Assembly: GCA_021463145.1 (NCBI GenBank)
Contig: JAJTWZ010000045.1
Coordinates: forward strand, 1 to 35,805
Length of the DNA stretch: 35,805 bases
Source: Blastocatellia bacterium
GTDB taxonomy: Bacteria > Acidobacteriota > Blastocatellia > UBA7656 > JADIYM01
Direction: 5' to 3'
Shown here: positions 9,261-17,250 of the stretch, in pieces
Numbering within the stretch: position 1 is the stretch's first letter
Layout of the letters: every line of letters begins with the position of its first letter
Program-made: the position numbers and the translations under genes
Notes under the pieces: generated by a model
What the model was told of the DNA's origin: nothing
Database searches by the model: none
The model's input: only the letters and a program-made list of their open reading frames with translations

Positions 9261-9836
9261 TCACGTTTCGCCCAAATTCGTCGGCCACTGCAGAAGCCCG
9301 GTCGGTTGCGGCCCACACGTAGGCTACCTCGTTTGCCGCTTCGCGGAATCTCGACGAATGGACATCTTGGACCCGGAGTCGCTCATTGTCCGCAGAGGCA
9401 CTCACCAGGCGGATGCCGGATGTCGGGACAGGCCCGCCATCACGACATCCGGAGCGGTGGCCCTTGGCCACCGAAATCGGAGACGGCCCCGCCTGCGCTC
9501 GACGCGCAATCCCGCGACACGAGCCACCGACGGGACGACACGCGATCCGTCGACTTCGACCACGCGCTGTCGCCTTCGGGAGTGCCCGGAACCCGAAGGC
9601 CGGCCGGCTCCGTGGGCCGCCGACAAGTGCCCGGGCCGCTGCGGCCCTGGAATCGCCACACGCCCGTCGTCGCCACAACCTGGGCGGGAATCCTCTGCTC
9701 GCGCCACGTCGACCGCGTGGCGGTCGTCCTGGCGCTCGCTGGCGGGTTCCTGCGAATGGTCCTGACCGTAGTCGGTCAGCCCGCAGTCTGAGCCACGCGA
9801 CGTTCCCGCGCCCTTGGTCACACGCACCTCCGAAGC
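9261..9836. other. Stretch without a convincing gene
   Basis: All long open frames here are Arg/Pro/Ala-rich low-information translations typical of off-frame high-GC DNA and lack ribosome-binding sites. The last part of one minus-strand frame (about 9247-9400, ending 'ADEFGRNVNAQA') has a more natural composition and could be another gene-end fragment, but no family is recognised. Confidence 0.4.
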
Positions 9837-9871
9837 GGGAATCCTTCAATCGCATGCTCTGAAGGATTCCC
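9837..9871 (+). promoter_or_regulatory. Perfect 11-bp hairpin in front of the SLOG gene
   Basis: GGGAATCCTTC (9837-9847) and GAAGGATTCCC (9861-9871) are perfect inverted copies around a 13-base loop. The element ends 4 bases before the GGAGG ribosome-binding site (9876-9880) of the following gene. There is no U-run, so it is not a standard terminator. It could be a leader-RNA structure or a protein-binding site. Confidence 0.6.
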
Positions 9872-9887
9872 TCTTGGAGGTGCTGGG

Positions 9888-10433
9888 ATGTCAGTCGTTT
9901 CCGTAGAGTTTCGCAGTGACGTGAGCAATCAACTCCGCGGCCGCACGGTTGCCGGAACGGGTCACAGGCCGCAGAAGCTGCTCGGGTTCGGCGCTCGAGC
10001 CGACTCCATACTGCGCCGATTCACCCGGGCGCGGCTCGAGGCACTTCGACCGAAACGCGTGATCTCGGGAATGGCGCTCGGCTGGGACCAGGCCCTGGCG
10101 ACGGCCGCCGTCGATCTCGGAATTCCGTTTGTCGCGGCCGTGCCTTTCGAGGGTCAGGAGGCACGCTGGCCCGAGTCGTCGCAACGTGAACTAGCCGCTC
10201 TCATTGCCCGTGCGGCCAAGGTTGTCATCGTCAGCCCCGGATCGTTCTCGGGCCGGTCGATGCAAGCGCGCAACGAATGGATGGTCGAACGCTGCGATCT
10301 GCTCCTGGCCGTCTACGACGGATCCCCGAGCGGCCCCGGCAACTGCATCCGGTTTGCAGACGGGTGCGGCCGGGACATCCTCAACCTGTGGACTTCCTGG
10401 CAGGTCTTCGTTCGGGCACTCGCGTACGGATAG
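9888..10433 (+). CDS. SLOG-superfamily protein (DUF1273/YpsA-like)
   Basis: A 181-residue cytosolic Rossmann-like protein of the SLOG superfamily, whose members bind nucleotides or nucleotide-derived ligands. Visible motifs are 'VAGTGHRPQKLLGFG' (about residues 20-35), 'VISGMALGWDQALATAAVDL' (about 58-78), 'NEWMVERCDLLLAVYDGSP' (about 126-145) and 'GNCIRFA', the usual order for the DUF1273/YpsA-like branch. The usual final GGT before the Asn is here GPG, a small variation. The GGAGG at 9876-9880 fixes the ATG at 9888. The gene lies before a DUF4326 gene on the same strand; both families are common in phage and plasmid accessory DNA. Ligand and activity cannot be told from the sequence. Confidence 0.82.
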   Translation: MSVVSVEFRSDVSNQLRGRTVAGTGHRPQKLLGFGARADSILRRFTRARLEALRPKRVISGMALGWDQALATAAVDLGIPFVAAVPFEGQEARWPESSQRELAALIARAAKVVIVSPGSFSGRSMQARNEWMVERCDLLLAVYDGSPSGPGNCIRFADGCGRDILNLWTSWQVFVRALAYG

Positions 10434-10458
10434 CCCGGCCGTTCGCCATTGCCCGTCG

Positions 10459-10515
10459 CCTCCACTGCCGAGTCTGACGGACGCCTTCGCGACCCGTCTG
10501 ACTCTCCGGTGGAGG
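10459..10515 (+). promoter_or_regulatory. Long symmetric hairpin with the RBS of the DUF4326 gene in its 3' arm
   Basis: Three consecutive paired blocks: CCTCCAC (10459-10465) with GTGGAGG (10509-10515), GAGTC (10470-10474) with GACTC (10500-10504), and GACGG (10476-10480) with CCGTC (10494-10498). The internal loops are the same size on both sides (4 and 1 bases), and the apical loop is 13 bases. The GGAGG at 10511-10515, 10 bases before the ATG at 10526, is within the outer stem, so folding would hide the ribosome-binding site. This is a candidate translational switch. Confidence 0.65.
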
Positions 10516-10525
10516 TTCCAATCCA

Positions 10526-10816
10526 ATGTGGAAGGTCGGGAATAGACGCCGCGGCGATCGCGGCGAATACGTCGGGCGGCCGAGCCCGCTGGGCAACCCG
10601 TTCGCGATGCGCGACGAGAGCCAGCGCGACGCCGTCGTCGACGCTTACGCGCGGTGGCTCGAGGCGCGAATGCAGGAGAACGGCCCCGAGCGCGCCGAGA
10701 TCGAACGCCTTGCTGCGTCGCCTGACGGCACGCTCGTTTGCTGGTGCGCGCCGTTGCGCTGCCACGCCGACATCATCAGCGAATGGATCGAACGCGTCCG
10801 CGACGGACGCAAGTAA
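10526..10816 (+). CDS. DUF4326 domain protein
   Basis: A 96-residue protein that fits the DUF4326 family over its whole length: 'EYVGRPSPLGNPFAM' (about residues 14-28), a helical middle with 'DAYARWLEARM', and the end 'GTLVCWCAPLRCHADIISEW' with two Cys and a His in the conserved CWCAP.xCH arrangement, possibly a metal site. The family has no established activity. The start is set by GGAGG at 10511-10515, which is inside the hairpin described separately. It follows the SLOG gene by 92 bases and precedes a broken gene by 11 bases, so the three may have formed one operon. Confidence 0.85.
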   Translation: MWKVGNRRRGDRGEYVGRPSPLGNPFAMRDESQRDAVVDAYARWLEARMQENGPERAEIERLAASPDGTLVCWCAPLRCHADIISEWIERVRDGRK

Positions 10817-10827
10817 GGAGGAACGGA

Positions 10828-11292
10828 ATGTATCTCCGGCTTCGCGGTCGCGACGGCGATTCGACCGTCGTCATCTTGTACAATCGATGAATCCACGACT
10901 TCACGTTCGAGGTCACGTGGGACGCGCCGTCCACACGGCCCGTCTTCGAGTCGTTCGTCTCGTCGCCCGCGATGCTCTCGCGCGTCGCGTCGCCGTTCGT
11001 CGATATCGACGACGCTCTCTACGGCTACATCGTGGAGCTTTCGGGCTCACATCCCGGCTGGGGACGCGTCGTCGACCGTCCGGAGACCGTGACCCTTCGC
11101 GGCAGGCCGCGCAGCGTCCAGCAGTCGCTCTACGCGCGCGGCGGGGTGCTTCTCGCCGTCTCCGAACTGTACCCGGCTCGTCCCATCGAACTGACACGCT
11201 GGCTGCCCGGTCTCGGGCTCGGCCCGAACCAGGCCGCCCTTCGAACCGGAGGCCCCGCGCGAGGCGCGCTTCGCGCGCTGGGGTTCGTCTAG
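10828..11292 (+). pseudogene. Hypothetical gene interrupted by an in-frame TGA and cut by the transposon end
   Basis: A very strong ribosome-binding site (AAGGAGGAACGGA) precedes ATG 10828. Translation gives 20 residues ('MYLRLRGRDGDSTVVILYNR') and then TGA at 10888-10890. The same frame continues without another stop to 11292 with natural composition ('IHDFTFEVTWDAPSTRPVF', 'LYGYIVELSGSHPGWGRVV'). The last codons (GFV-stop) are supplied by the left inverted repeat of the Tn3-family element, so the original C-terminus is also lost or altered. No family recognised. A sequencing error at the TGA cannot be excluded; a shorter product from an internal start (ATG 10972) is possible but lacks a clear RBS. 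Confidence 0.6.
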
Positions 11293-11323
11293 CAACGGAG
11301 AAAAAAGCGACGCTGTGCGTATA
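11280..11323 (+). repeat. Left terminal inverted repeat of the Tn3-family element
   Basis: Starts with GGGGTT and continues through TAGCAACGGAG and a run of six A; compare the reverse complement of 17237-17280. There are three differences (two near positions 7-8, one near position 36). The first 38 bases correspond to the usual Tn3-family repeat length. Confidence 0.92.
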
Positions 11324-11647
11324 CGAATACTTATATCGGGGATACAATCGCCCGTTCAAGCCGGAACTCGATGAGGGGGGCCTCAGGGATCCTCTCTCGA
11401 AGCCAACGATCATCATGGGCGCCTGTCTCGAGTGTCAGCCTGAAGTAGTTGAAGATGCGCAGCGTCCGATGATCTGCCGCAGTCTCGGGGCCGAGGAGAC
11501 GGCCGACACCGTAACTCAACCGGCCTGGCGTCGCTGGAAGCAGTGAAACAAACGAGTTGCCTTGGCGTTGACCGTAACATAGAGTCCGAAAAGTGTGATC
11601 CAGCGTCGATCTCAATACGGTACAGCGAGTAGCACCGGAGCGAAGAA
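11324..11647. other. Transposon left subterminal region without a gene
   Basis: Just inside the left repeat lies CTTATATCGGGGAT (11330-11343), similar to CTTATACGCGGGGAT at 17046-17060 near the recombinase gene. The rest shows no open frame with a ribosome-binding site. A promoter for the cargo gene at 11648 must lie here; a TTGACC near 11573 could be a -35 box, but no good -10 follows at the right distance. Confidence 0.4.
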
Positions 11648-12382
11648 ATGAAAAAGTATCAGCTTACGTGGGCGCTCTGTCTCACCCTGCTTGTGAGTAG
11701 TGGCTTTGTCGTGTCCCATCCGACAACCGGCGTCGCCCAAGAACCGGATCAGGATGCTATTGCGCTGCAACAGCAAGCGTTGCCTATCGTTGAGTACGAT
11801 GCACCTGCCGTCTTCCCGACACCAGCGATACGGCAATCTCGAAGCGCAAAGTACAATGATCCGGACGGCGGCACGTTGGCCGAGGAATGGGAGAACGATA
11901 CCGGTTCGCGCCACACCAGCAGCGACATAATTGTAGGGTTAGCGGCTCTCCCGGTACGATCCAGCGACGCCATTGTAGTGGGCAGGGTTACTACTGCAGC
12001 CGCGTATCTGTCAGCTGACAAGAAAAACGTGTACTCGGAGTATCAAGTAACTGTAAGCCGCATTTTCAAGAATACAAGCCCCATCGCAATCCAGATCGGA
12101 GGGGACATCGCTGCCGAACGACCAATTGGCGCGGTCCGACTTCCGAAAGGAGACGTGGTCTACCACACGTGGGAGTACATGGGGGTTCCAAAGGTAAACA
12201 CAAAGTATGTCCTTTTTCTCAGAGCTGCTCCCGATGGAACGGATTTCATCCTTATCACAGGCTATGAAATCACCAATGGGGTTGTGACAGCGCTCGACGG
12301 CAACGGCCAATTCGGTGCCAAACGGTATCACGGCGTATCCGAGAGCATTCTGACCTCTGACCTCGACGTCGCAACAAAGTAG
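11648..12382 (+). CDS. Exported hypothetical protein, transposon cargo 1
   Basis: A 244-residue protein with a signal peptide (MKKYQ, hydrophobic residues 8-25, likely cleavage near 'GVAQEP'). No known family is recognised. The mature part has an acidic low-complexity start, then a probable beta-rich domain from about residue 95 ('SDAIVVGRVTTAAAYLSADK', 'VYSEYQVTVSRIFKN', 'NTKYVLFLRAAPDGTDFILI'); this pattern of a 'VGRV' strand, a 'YSEYQVTVSRIFK' strand and a late 'KYVLFL' strand is seen in small uncharacterised exported domains. GAGCGAAGA precedes the ATG. AT content and codon use are visibly higher in A/T than in the transposase genes, a sign that the cargo came from elsewhere. It sits 24 bases before the metalloprotease gene and is probably co-transcribed. 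Confidence 0.75.
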   Translation: MKKYQLTWALCLTLLVSSGFVVSHPTTGVAQEPDQDAIALQQQALPIVEYDAPAVFPTPAIRQSRSAKYNDPDGGTLAEEWENDTGSRHTSSDIIVGLAALPVRSSDAIVVGRVTTAAAYLSADKKNVYSEYQVTVSRIFKNTSPIAIQIGGDIAAERPIGAVRLPKGDVVYHTWEYMGVPKVNTKYVLFLRAAPDGTDFILITGYEITNGVVTALDGNGQFGAKRYHGVSESILTSDLDVATK

Positions 12383-12406
12383 CGCTCGAAAGTAGGTGAT
12401 ATTCTA

Positions 12407-13078
12407 ATGTTGAAGCACAATCGACCAATTCTCAATGCGCTGCTCTTAGCGGCTACCTTCGTCGTCCTGGCGTGGTATCCGAATGCGGTTCACGGCAGCG
12501 CTTGCAGTACTTGCCAGCCGCCAGTGCGAGCGAAAAAGTGGGCGTGGCGAGAGGCGGCGCGAATTAACACGTGCATTGACAGCAACTATTGGCAGAGCTT
12601 TAATCCTGCGTTCACATTGATCGGTGATGGGTTTCGATCGTGGATGAATCACAGCACGAATGGCAAGAATTGCTCGAACGTTGTTCATGACATCTCTTCG
12701 CAGAGTATAAACCCGAACAATAACAATTCGTATTGGGTGACATTTTGGACCGACGGACCAATGCCGGACCCTGACACGGGTTACATTACTTATGCCCATA
12801 CGGACTGGTTCCAGAATTCGGCCGGTACTGCCCTGAAGAAGGCGACCACCAAGCTCAATACTAGGTACTTCCCAAGCCCCATCCCCGGTGATTACTTCTA
12901 CCCGACTATGCTCCACGAAATCGGCCACACCTACGCACTCAGTGACTGTTACGACGATGCGGCGACGCCATGCACATCCATCTCGGTGATGAATCACATT
13001 GTCCTCGGAGTGTCGCCGACAGACGTGACGGCGAATGATGATTCATCGGTGAAACGGAATTACAGTTGTACGCAGTAG
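12407..13078 (+). CDS. Exported metzincin-like zinc metalloprotease, transposon cargo 2
   Basis: A 223-residue protein with a signal peptide (hydrophobic residues 10-24, cleavage near 'AVHGSA'). The zinc site 'MLHEIGHTYALSD' gives H170, E171, H174 and D180, the HExxHxxxxxD spacing known from snapalysin-type (M7) metzincins where Asp replaces the third His; the usual Gly before it is Ala-177. A downstream 'SISVMNHI' (Met-195) fits the Met-turn. Eight or so Cys residues suggest disulfides, consistent with an exported enzyme. The third ligand and the missing Gly make the assignment family-like rather than certain. A/T-richer codon use (runs such as four Asn codons in a row) separates it from neighbours. 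It is the second gene of the cargo pair and converges with tnpA. Confidence 0.78.
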   Translation: MLKHNRPILNALLLAATFVVLAWYPNAVHGSACSTCQPPVRAKKWAWREAARINTCIDSNYWQSFNPAFTLIGDGFRSWMNHSTNGKNCSNVVHDISSQSINPNNNNSYWVTFWTDGPMPDPDTGYITYAHTDWFQNSAGTALKKATTKLNTRYFPSPIPGDYFYPTMLHEIGHTYALSDCYDDAATPCTSISVMNHIVLGVSPTDVTANDDSSVKRNYSCTQ

Positions 13079-13180
13079 AGTCATTGAAGTCTAGCCAGTT
13101 TCGCCGCCCGGCCGTCGCCCGAAAGGACTACTGTGACGGTTATGTTCTTCGGGAGCCGACAGTGCTCGTTCGATACTGAA

Positions 13181-16150
13181 TCAGGTTACTTCCGGGTCGC
13201 GAAGCGGGCGCAACGTAGCTGGGTCCGGTGCCGCGTCGATGTCGAATCGGTACTTCCCGTAGGGGTTGATGTGCCCATACCTCGCGGGCGAGAGGTGCGC
13301 GACGTCGACATCGGCGATCGCGATGCCCTCGCGACGGAGTCTCGAGATCACTTCGTTCATGTAGACGGTGTTCCAGGTGACGATCGCATTGACGACGAGA
13401 TTGAGGCAGCTCGCCTGGTTCGCCTGCTCCTCCTGGTGACGGCGACGCACCTTGCCCTCGTTTGCGAAGAAGAGGTAGTTCCGCAGTGCGTGAAGGGCTT
13501 CGCCCTTGTTGATCTGCGTGCCGATCCGCCGACGGTAGTCCTCGCTGTCGATGTAGCGGAGAATGAAGATCGTCTTCACGAGACGACCGTATTCCTGCAG
13601 GGCTTTCGAGAGCGCGTTCTGACGCGGATAGGACTGGAGCTTTCCGACCAGCAGCGACGCCGTGACCCAGCCGAGCTTGAGCGATCCGGCGACCCGGAGC
13701 AGCTCGTCCCACATATCGAGGATGACGTCCTTGCGAATCGTGCCCTTCAGCAACGGTTCGAGGTGCAGGTAGCGGACGTCCCGACTCATCCGGTAGAGGC
13801 GCTGATCGCCGAGATCCCGTATGCGCGGTGAGAAGACGAGTCCGAGGAGATCGAAGAGTGCGAAGACGATCTCGGTGAACCCAGCGGTATCCGTCGCGTG
13901 CTCGAGAATCTCGAGCTCGGTTTCGTTGTCGAGGATCTCGTCAAGTACGTAGAGGGCGTCACGCGTCGTCGACGGGATGACCTTGGTGCCGTACTGGGAG
14001 AACTGGTCCGACGTCCAGGTGTAGAACGTCACGCCGCGGCCGTATCCGAAGTAGCGCGGAATTGCCGTCGCGTGGCGCGACTTTACCGACACGGGGAATC
14101 GCTGTCCGTCCGAAGACGAAAGGGTTCCGCCGCCCCAGATCCGTGCGAGCGGAAGGTGATGCTGGTAATTGACAACCTTGACCATCGCCGCCCGAAGCGT
14201 CTCCTCGCGGAGGTACCACGTTGTGCACCATCCGAGCCGGCCCAGGGCAAGGTCCGCGACCTTCGCCATCGTCACCGGTCCGAAATTGCAGGCCTGGGAA
14301 ATGATCGCAGCGAACAGGTACGTTCGAAGATCGCGTGTCCGCGGTTCGGAGCCGCCAGCATGTTCGAAGCACTGCGTGAAGTGCGTCCAGCCGTCGACTT
14401 CGATGAGCAGCTCGGACAGGTCGATCTGCGGCAACCGCTCGCTGACCAATTGCTCGAGTGCGACGACGTCCGGCGAGATATCCGCGGCGCGAAGTCGCGG
14501 TACGTGCAGAGAGCCGTCCTCGATGTCGAAACCGCCCTTCGGAAACTCGTGGTCGAGCCGGCCGAGCAGCCCCTCCAGTTCCTCACGGCGCATTGCAAGG
14601 CGTTCGCGCCCGTCAACGGGCAGGTCGAGCATCGTGGACGTTTCCGTGCGCAACTCGAGCCATTGGGACGAAGCGATAAGATAGCTCGCTGGATCGGCGT
14701 GCCTGCGGCTTCCATCGATCCAGACATCTCCCGAGCGAATGGCCGCCCGCAGTTCCCACAGCACGCACAGCTCGTAGAAGCGGCGAACGATTTTCCCGTT
14801 GCCGTCGAACAGGTGAGGCCACCACTTGGCGGTAATGAAGTCCATCGGCGCGTCATCGGGAACGCTCCGGAGCCCGGTCGCATTGAGGTTCCGAAGCACC
14901 CCGACTGCTTTGAGCAGCGCTGCCGCGGACTGGGCCGACCGGAAGTCGAGCGCGTCCAGGAACGCGGGCGCGAACGAGCGGAAGTAGGAGTACTTTGTCG
15001 CCAGCAGGTCGAAGTAGTGGTCGTCGAGCGGTCTTGCGATTCGGGCGCAGTCGTGAACTACTTCCTCGAGAGCATCGGGAGCGACGAGATCGAAGACACG
15101 TGGACGGACTTCGTCGTCCGCGATTGAGGGATCGAGCAGGATCGATCCGACTTCCTGAAGCAGCACGACCTTCTCGTTGGTTGATCTCGCGACCCTTTTC
15201 CGAATCAGTTCCAGCTCCTTTCCGGCCTCTCCGTACGAATGCGCGAGGCACCGGTCGTAGAGGTCGACGATCTCGTCGAGCACATCGATCCCTGTCTGCA
15301 CGGCGAAGGCCAGCAGTACCGGGTAACGGCGGACGGGAGACATCCGCTCGATCGCCTGCGCCGTGGACTTGCGCCCGATCTGCGCGAGGAACTTGATCCG
15401 ATTTGGCGGGATCGCGTCGAGGTCGAGTCCGGCGAAACCCTGTCCGGCGAGATACTCCCGCTTCGCGATCGCATCGAGAATCGATCCGCCGCTGTTGCGT
15501 GTGGCTCCCTGCCGGAGCCAGACGAGTGGAGTGCGGCCGAGCACGGTATCGTGGCGGAGCAGTCCGTCGAGCCTCTGCCGCCGCTCGTCCGCGAGCAGGG
15601 ATTCCAGTCTCGTGTATGTCTCCGACTGAGCGCGGTCGCGGGCGTGAGAGACCATCCGTTCGAGAATCGTGACTCCCGGGCGGAGGATCTTCGCGGCGAA
15701 GAGTCGCTCGCACACCAAACTGAGAAGCAGCGTCGGCTTGTCGTGTTCGAGCGCCCGGTCGAGGAGCCACCCCGAGAGTTCGCTCCAGTCGTTCGCAGTA
15801 GGCCTGCGCATTCCGAGATGTTCGAGAACGGCCCGTATCTGCAGGTGCCTCGTGCGATCACGAGCCCCATAGGACATCAGCATCTGCGGCGGAACCCGGA
15901 GTTGCCGCGCGACGTAGCCGACAACCGGCGACGGCACCGCGGAAAGGTCGACCGGCGCGAAGCCAAGGTACCGTATGGTGCAAAGCAGGAGCGCGAATCC
16001 GAGCCGGTTGTGATCGCCTGTCCGGCGCCGGACGAGATCGAGGTCGGCCGGCGACAGGGTAAAGTAGCCGGCAGTGTCCGAGTCCGAAACCGTGCCGGGA
16101 AATCGACGAAGCCGCTCCCGCTCGGCATCCGCGAGAAAGCCGATCGGCAC
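13181..16150 (-). CDS. tnpA: Tn3-family transposase TnpA
   Basis: Replicative DDE transposase that binds the terminal repeats and forms cointegrates; 989 residues is the usual size. The N-terminal DNA-binding region (about 1-170, DUF4158-like) is present. Catalytic residues can be placed by motif: D681 in 'SSSDGQRF', D754 in 'HATDTAGFTE' and E884 in 'INKGEALHAL', with the surrounding 'VFSPRIRDLGDQRLYR' typical of the family. No frameshift or stop is seen, so it is probably active. The start is GTG at 16150, 3 bases after the recombinase stop, with AGGTAGAAGG acting as RBS and overlapping that stop; the pair is translationally coupled. The 3' end converges with the metalloprotease gene. Confidence 0.96.
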   Translation of the reverse strand: MPIGFLADAERERLRRFPGTVSDSDTAGYFTLSPADLDLVRRRTGDHNRLGFALLLCTIRYLGFAPVDLSAVPSPVVGYVARQLRVPPQMLMSYGARDRTRHLQIRAVLEHLGMRRPTANDWSELSGWLLDRALEHDKPTLLLSLVCERLFAAKILRPGVTILERMVSHARDRAQSETYTRLESLLADERRQRLDGLLRHDTVLGRTPLVWLRQGATRNSGGSILDAIAKREYLAGQGFAGLDLDAIPPNRIKFLAQIGRKSTAQAIERMSPVRRYPVLLAFAVQTGIDVLDEIVDLYDRCLAHSYGEAGKELELIRKRVARSTNEKVVLLQEVGSILLDPSIADDEVRPRVFDLVAPDALEEVVHDCARIARPLDDHYFDLLATKYSYFRSFAPAFLDALDFRSAQSAAALLKAVGVLRNLNATGLRSVPDDAPMDFITAKWWPHLFDGNGKIVRRFYELCVLWELRAAIRSGDVWIDGSRRHADPASYLIASSQWLELRTETSTMLDLPVDGRERLAMRREELEGLLGRLDHEFPKGGFDIEDGSLHVPRLRAADISPDVVALEQLVSERLPQIDLSELLIEVDGWTHFTQCFEHAGGSEPRTRDLRTYLFAAIISQACNFGPVTMAKVADLALGRLGWCTTWYLREETLRAAMVKVVNYQHHLPLARIWGGGTLSSSDGQRFPVSVKSRHATAIPRYFGYGRGVTFYTWTSDQFSQYGTKVIPSTTRDALYVLDEILDNETELEILEHATDTAGFTEIVFALFDLLGLVFSPRIRDLGDQRLYRMSRDVRYLHLEPLLKGTIRKDVILDMWDELLRVAGSLKLGWVTASLLVGKLQSYPRQNALSKALQEYGRLVKTIFILRYIDSEDYRRRIGTQINKGEALHALRNYLFFANEGKVRRRHQEEQANQASCLNLVVNAIVTWNTVYMNEVISRLRREGIAIADVDVAHLSPARYGHINPYGKYRFDIDAAPDPATLRPLRDPEVT

Positions 16151-16153
16151 CTT

Positions 16154-17029
16154 CTACCTGTCCTCGCCGATGAGGGCGACGGCGCCTTCCAGGTCCTTCA
16201 TCGACGGCTCGCAGTAGCGTCTCGTCGTCTGCATGTTCTCGTGCCCGGCGAGCGCGGCCACCTTCTCGAGGCCGACGCCGGCGTTGACCAGGTTCTTGCA
16301 GAACGTGTGTCGTAGCGCGTGAGGCGTGATCTCGGCGTTGATCCCGGACGCATAGCGCTCCATCATGGACTGGACGCCTCTCGGCGTCAGTGGTCCTCGC
16401 TGTCCGTAGTAGACCGGCACTCGCTGGCCGGCGCAAAGCCGGAATCCGGCAGCCTCGAGCGCGTTGCGGGCGTCGAGATTGAGCGGCACCTCGCGCCGCT
16501 TGCGCCCCTTCCCACTTCGGACGACGAGCACGCCCTTGCGCTCTGTCATCGTCACGTCACTCCAGAGAAGACCGCACAGTTCGTGAACCCGCAGACCGGT
16601 GTTGAGCATGAGCTTGACGATGGACAGGTCACGATCGCTTCCGCCATTCTCGAGCGTCCGGAGCAACGCGTTCTGTTCCCGGCGATCGAGCCATCGCGGC
16701 CCCGGACGGGCTTCGCGCTCGAACCGCGGAACCTTGTGCGCGATTCCGTCAGCGACGAGTCCGGAGTCGGTCGCCCACTTCAGGAAGCTCTTGAGCGTCG
16801 CCAGCTTCCTGTTGATGCTCGCGGGCTTGAATCCGAGCCGGACGATCATCGCCTGCTTGTACTCCCGCAAATCGGTCGGCGTGACCCTAGATGGCTCGAA
16901 GGCCTCGCCGTTGGTTTCCTCGAACCAGGCGGCGAACGCCCGAAGGTCGCAACGGTAGTTGATGATCGTCAACGGACTCCGCTCCGCATGCTCCAGAAAG
17001 GTCAGGAACTCTTCGACGGAAGACGACAT
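16154..17029 (-). CDS. Tyrosine recombinase (TnpI-like, XerC/D family)
   Basis: A 291-residue site-specific recombinase, probably the cointegrate resolution enzyme of the transposon. The N-terminal SAM-like core-binding domain covers about 1-90. Catalytic residues are visible: R147 in 'NTGLRVHEL', a Lys near 174 in 'SGKGRKRREV', H237 and R240 in 'HALRHTF', H263 in 'LAGHENMQTTRRY' and the nucleophile Y272. The start is ATG 17029 with GGAGG about 5 bases upstream; the frame stays open farther up to 17188, but that part crosses the repeat-rich candidate recombination site and has no RBS. It is upstream of, and coupled to, tnpA. Confidence 0.93.
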   Translation of the reverse strand: MSSSVEEFLTFLEHAERSPLTIINYRCDLRAFAAWFEETNGEAFEPSRVTPTDLREYKQAMIVRLGFKPASINRKLATLKSFLKWATDSGLVADGIAHKVPRFEREARPGPRWLDRREQNALLRTLENGGSDRDLSIVKLMLNTGLRVHELCGLLWSDVTMTERKGVLVVRSGKGRKRREVPLNLDARNALEAAGFRLCAGQRVPVYYGQRGPLTPRGVQSMMERYASGINAEITPHALRHTFCKNLVNAGVGLEKVAALAGHENMQTTRRYCEPSMKDLEGAVALIGEDR

Positions 17030-17040
17030 CCGACACCTCC

Positions 17041-17250
17041 AGACTCTTATACGCGGGGATTCTCGTGGGATAAGAAGCTGTCGGAAGTGACTTATATGAC
17101 GAGTCAGAGTCAGAGTCAACGGTGAAGGGTATTTATACGCGCAGATTGCCCATGGACGTGCGGGAGCCTCGAGTCGGAGACGAGCCACTTGAGTTTCGGA
17201 GCAATCTGCAAGGTCGCCTCAGCCGGAAAGCACGCTTATACGCGCAGCGT
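17041..17250. other. Candidate resolution/recombination site of the transposon
   Basis: Between the recombinase start and the right end lie repeated motifs: CTTATACGCGGGGAT (17046-17060), CTTATATGAC (17091-17100), TTTATACGCGCAG (17132-17144) and CTTATACGCGCAG (17235-17247, inside the right repeat). GAGTCA occurs three times in tandem at 17101-17118. Placement beside tnpI and repetition fit a TnpI internal resolution site, but the core crossover site is not defined. The same motifs may also serve as the tnpI-tnpA promoter/operator. Confidence 0.5.

Noticed and set aside
9247-9855. Minus-strand 202-codon frame
   Set aside because: Mostly Arg/Gly low-information sequence; only the last part looks natural and no family is seen.
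10888-10890. TGA read as selenocysteine
   Set aside because: No selenoprotein-like context and no clear SECIS-type hairpin right after the codon.
10449-11546. 365-codon plus frame across the DUF4326 gene and the transposon left end
   Set aside because: It runs out of frame through a well-supported gene and is Arg/Ser-rich.
11280-13078. Prophage or integron origin for the cargo genes
   Set aside because: No phage structural genes, no attC-like sites; the Tn3 ends explain the boundaries.
13133-16315. Long plus-strand frames opposite tnpA (for example 13898-15127 and 15239-16315)
   Set aside because: They are mirror images of the transposase codon pattern.
17101-17118. GAGTCA triplication as an independent regulatory repeat
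   Set aside because: Only three 6-bp units; kept as part of the candidate recombination region rather than a separate feature.
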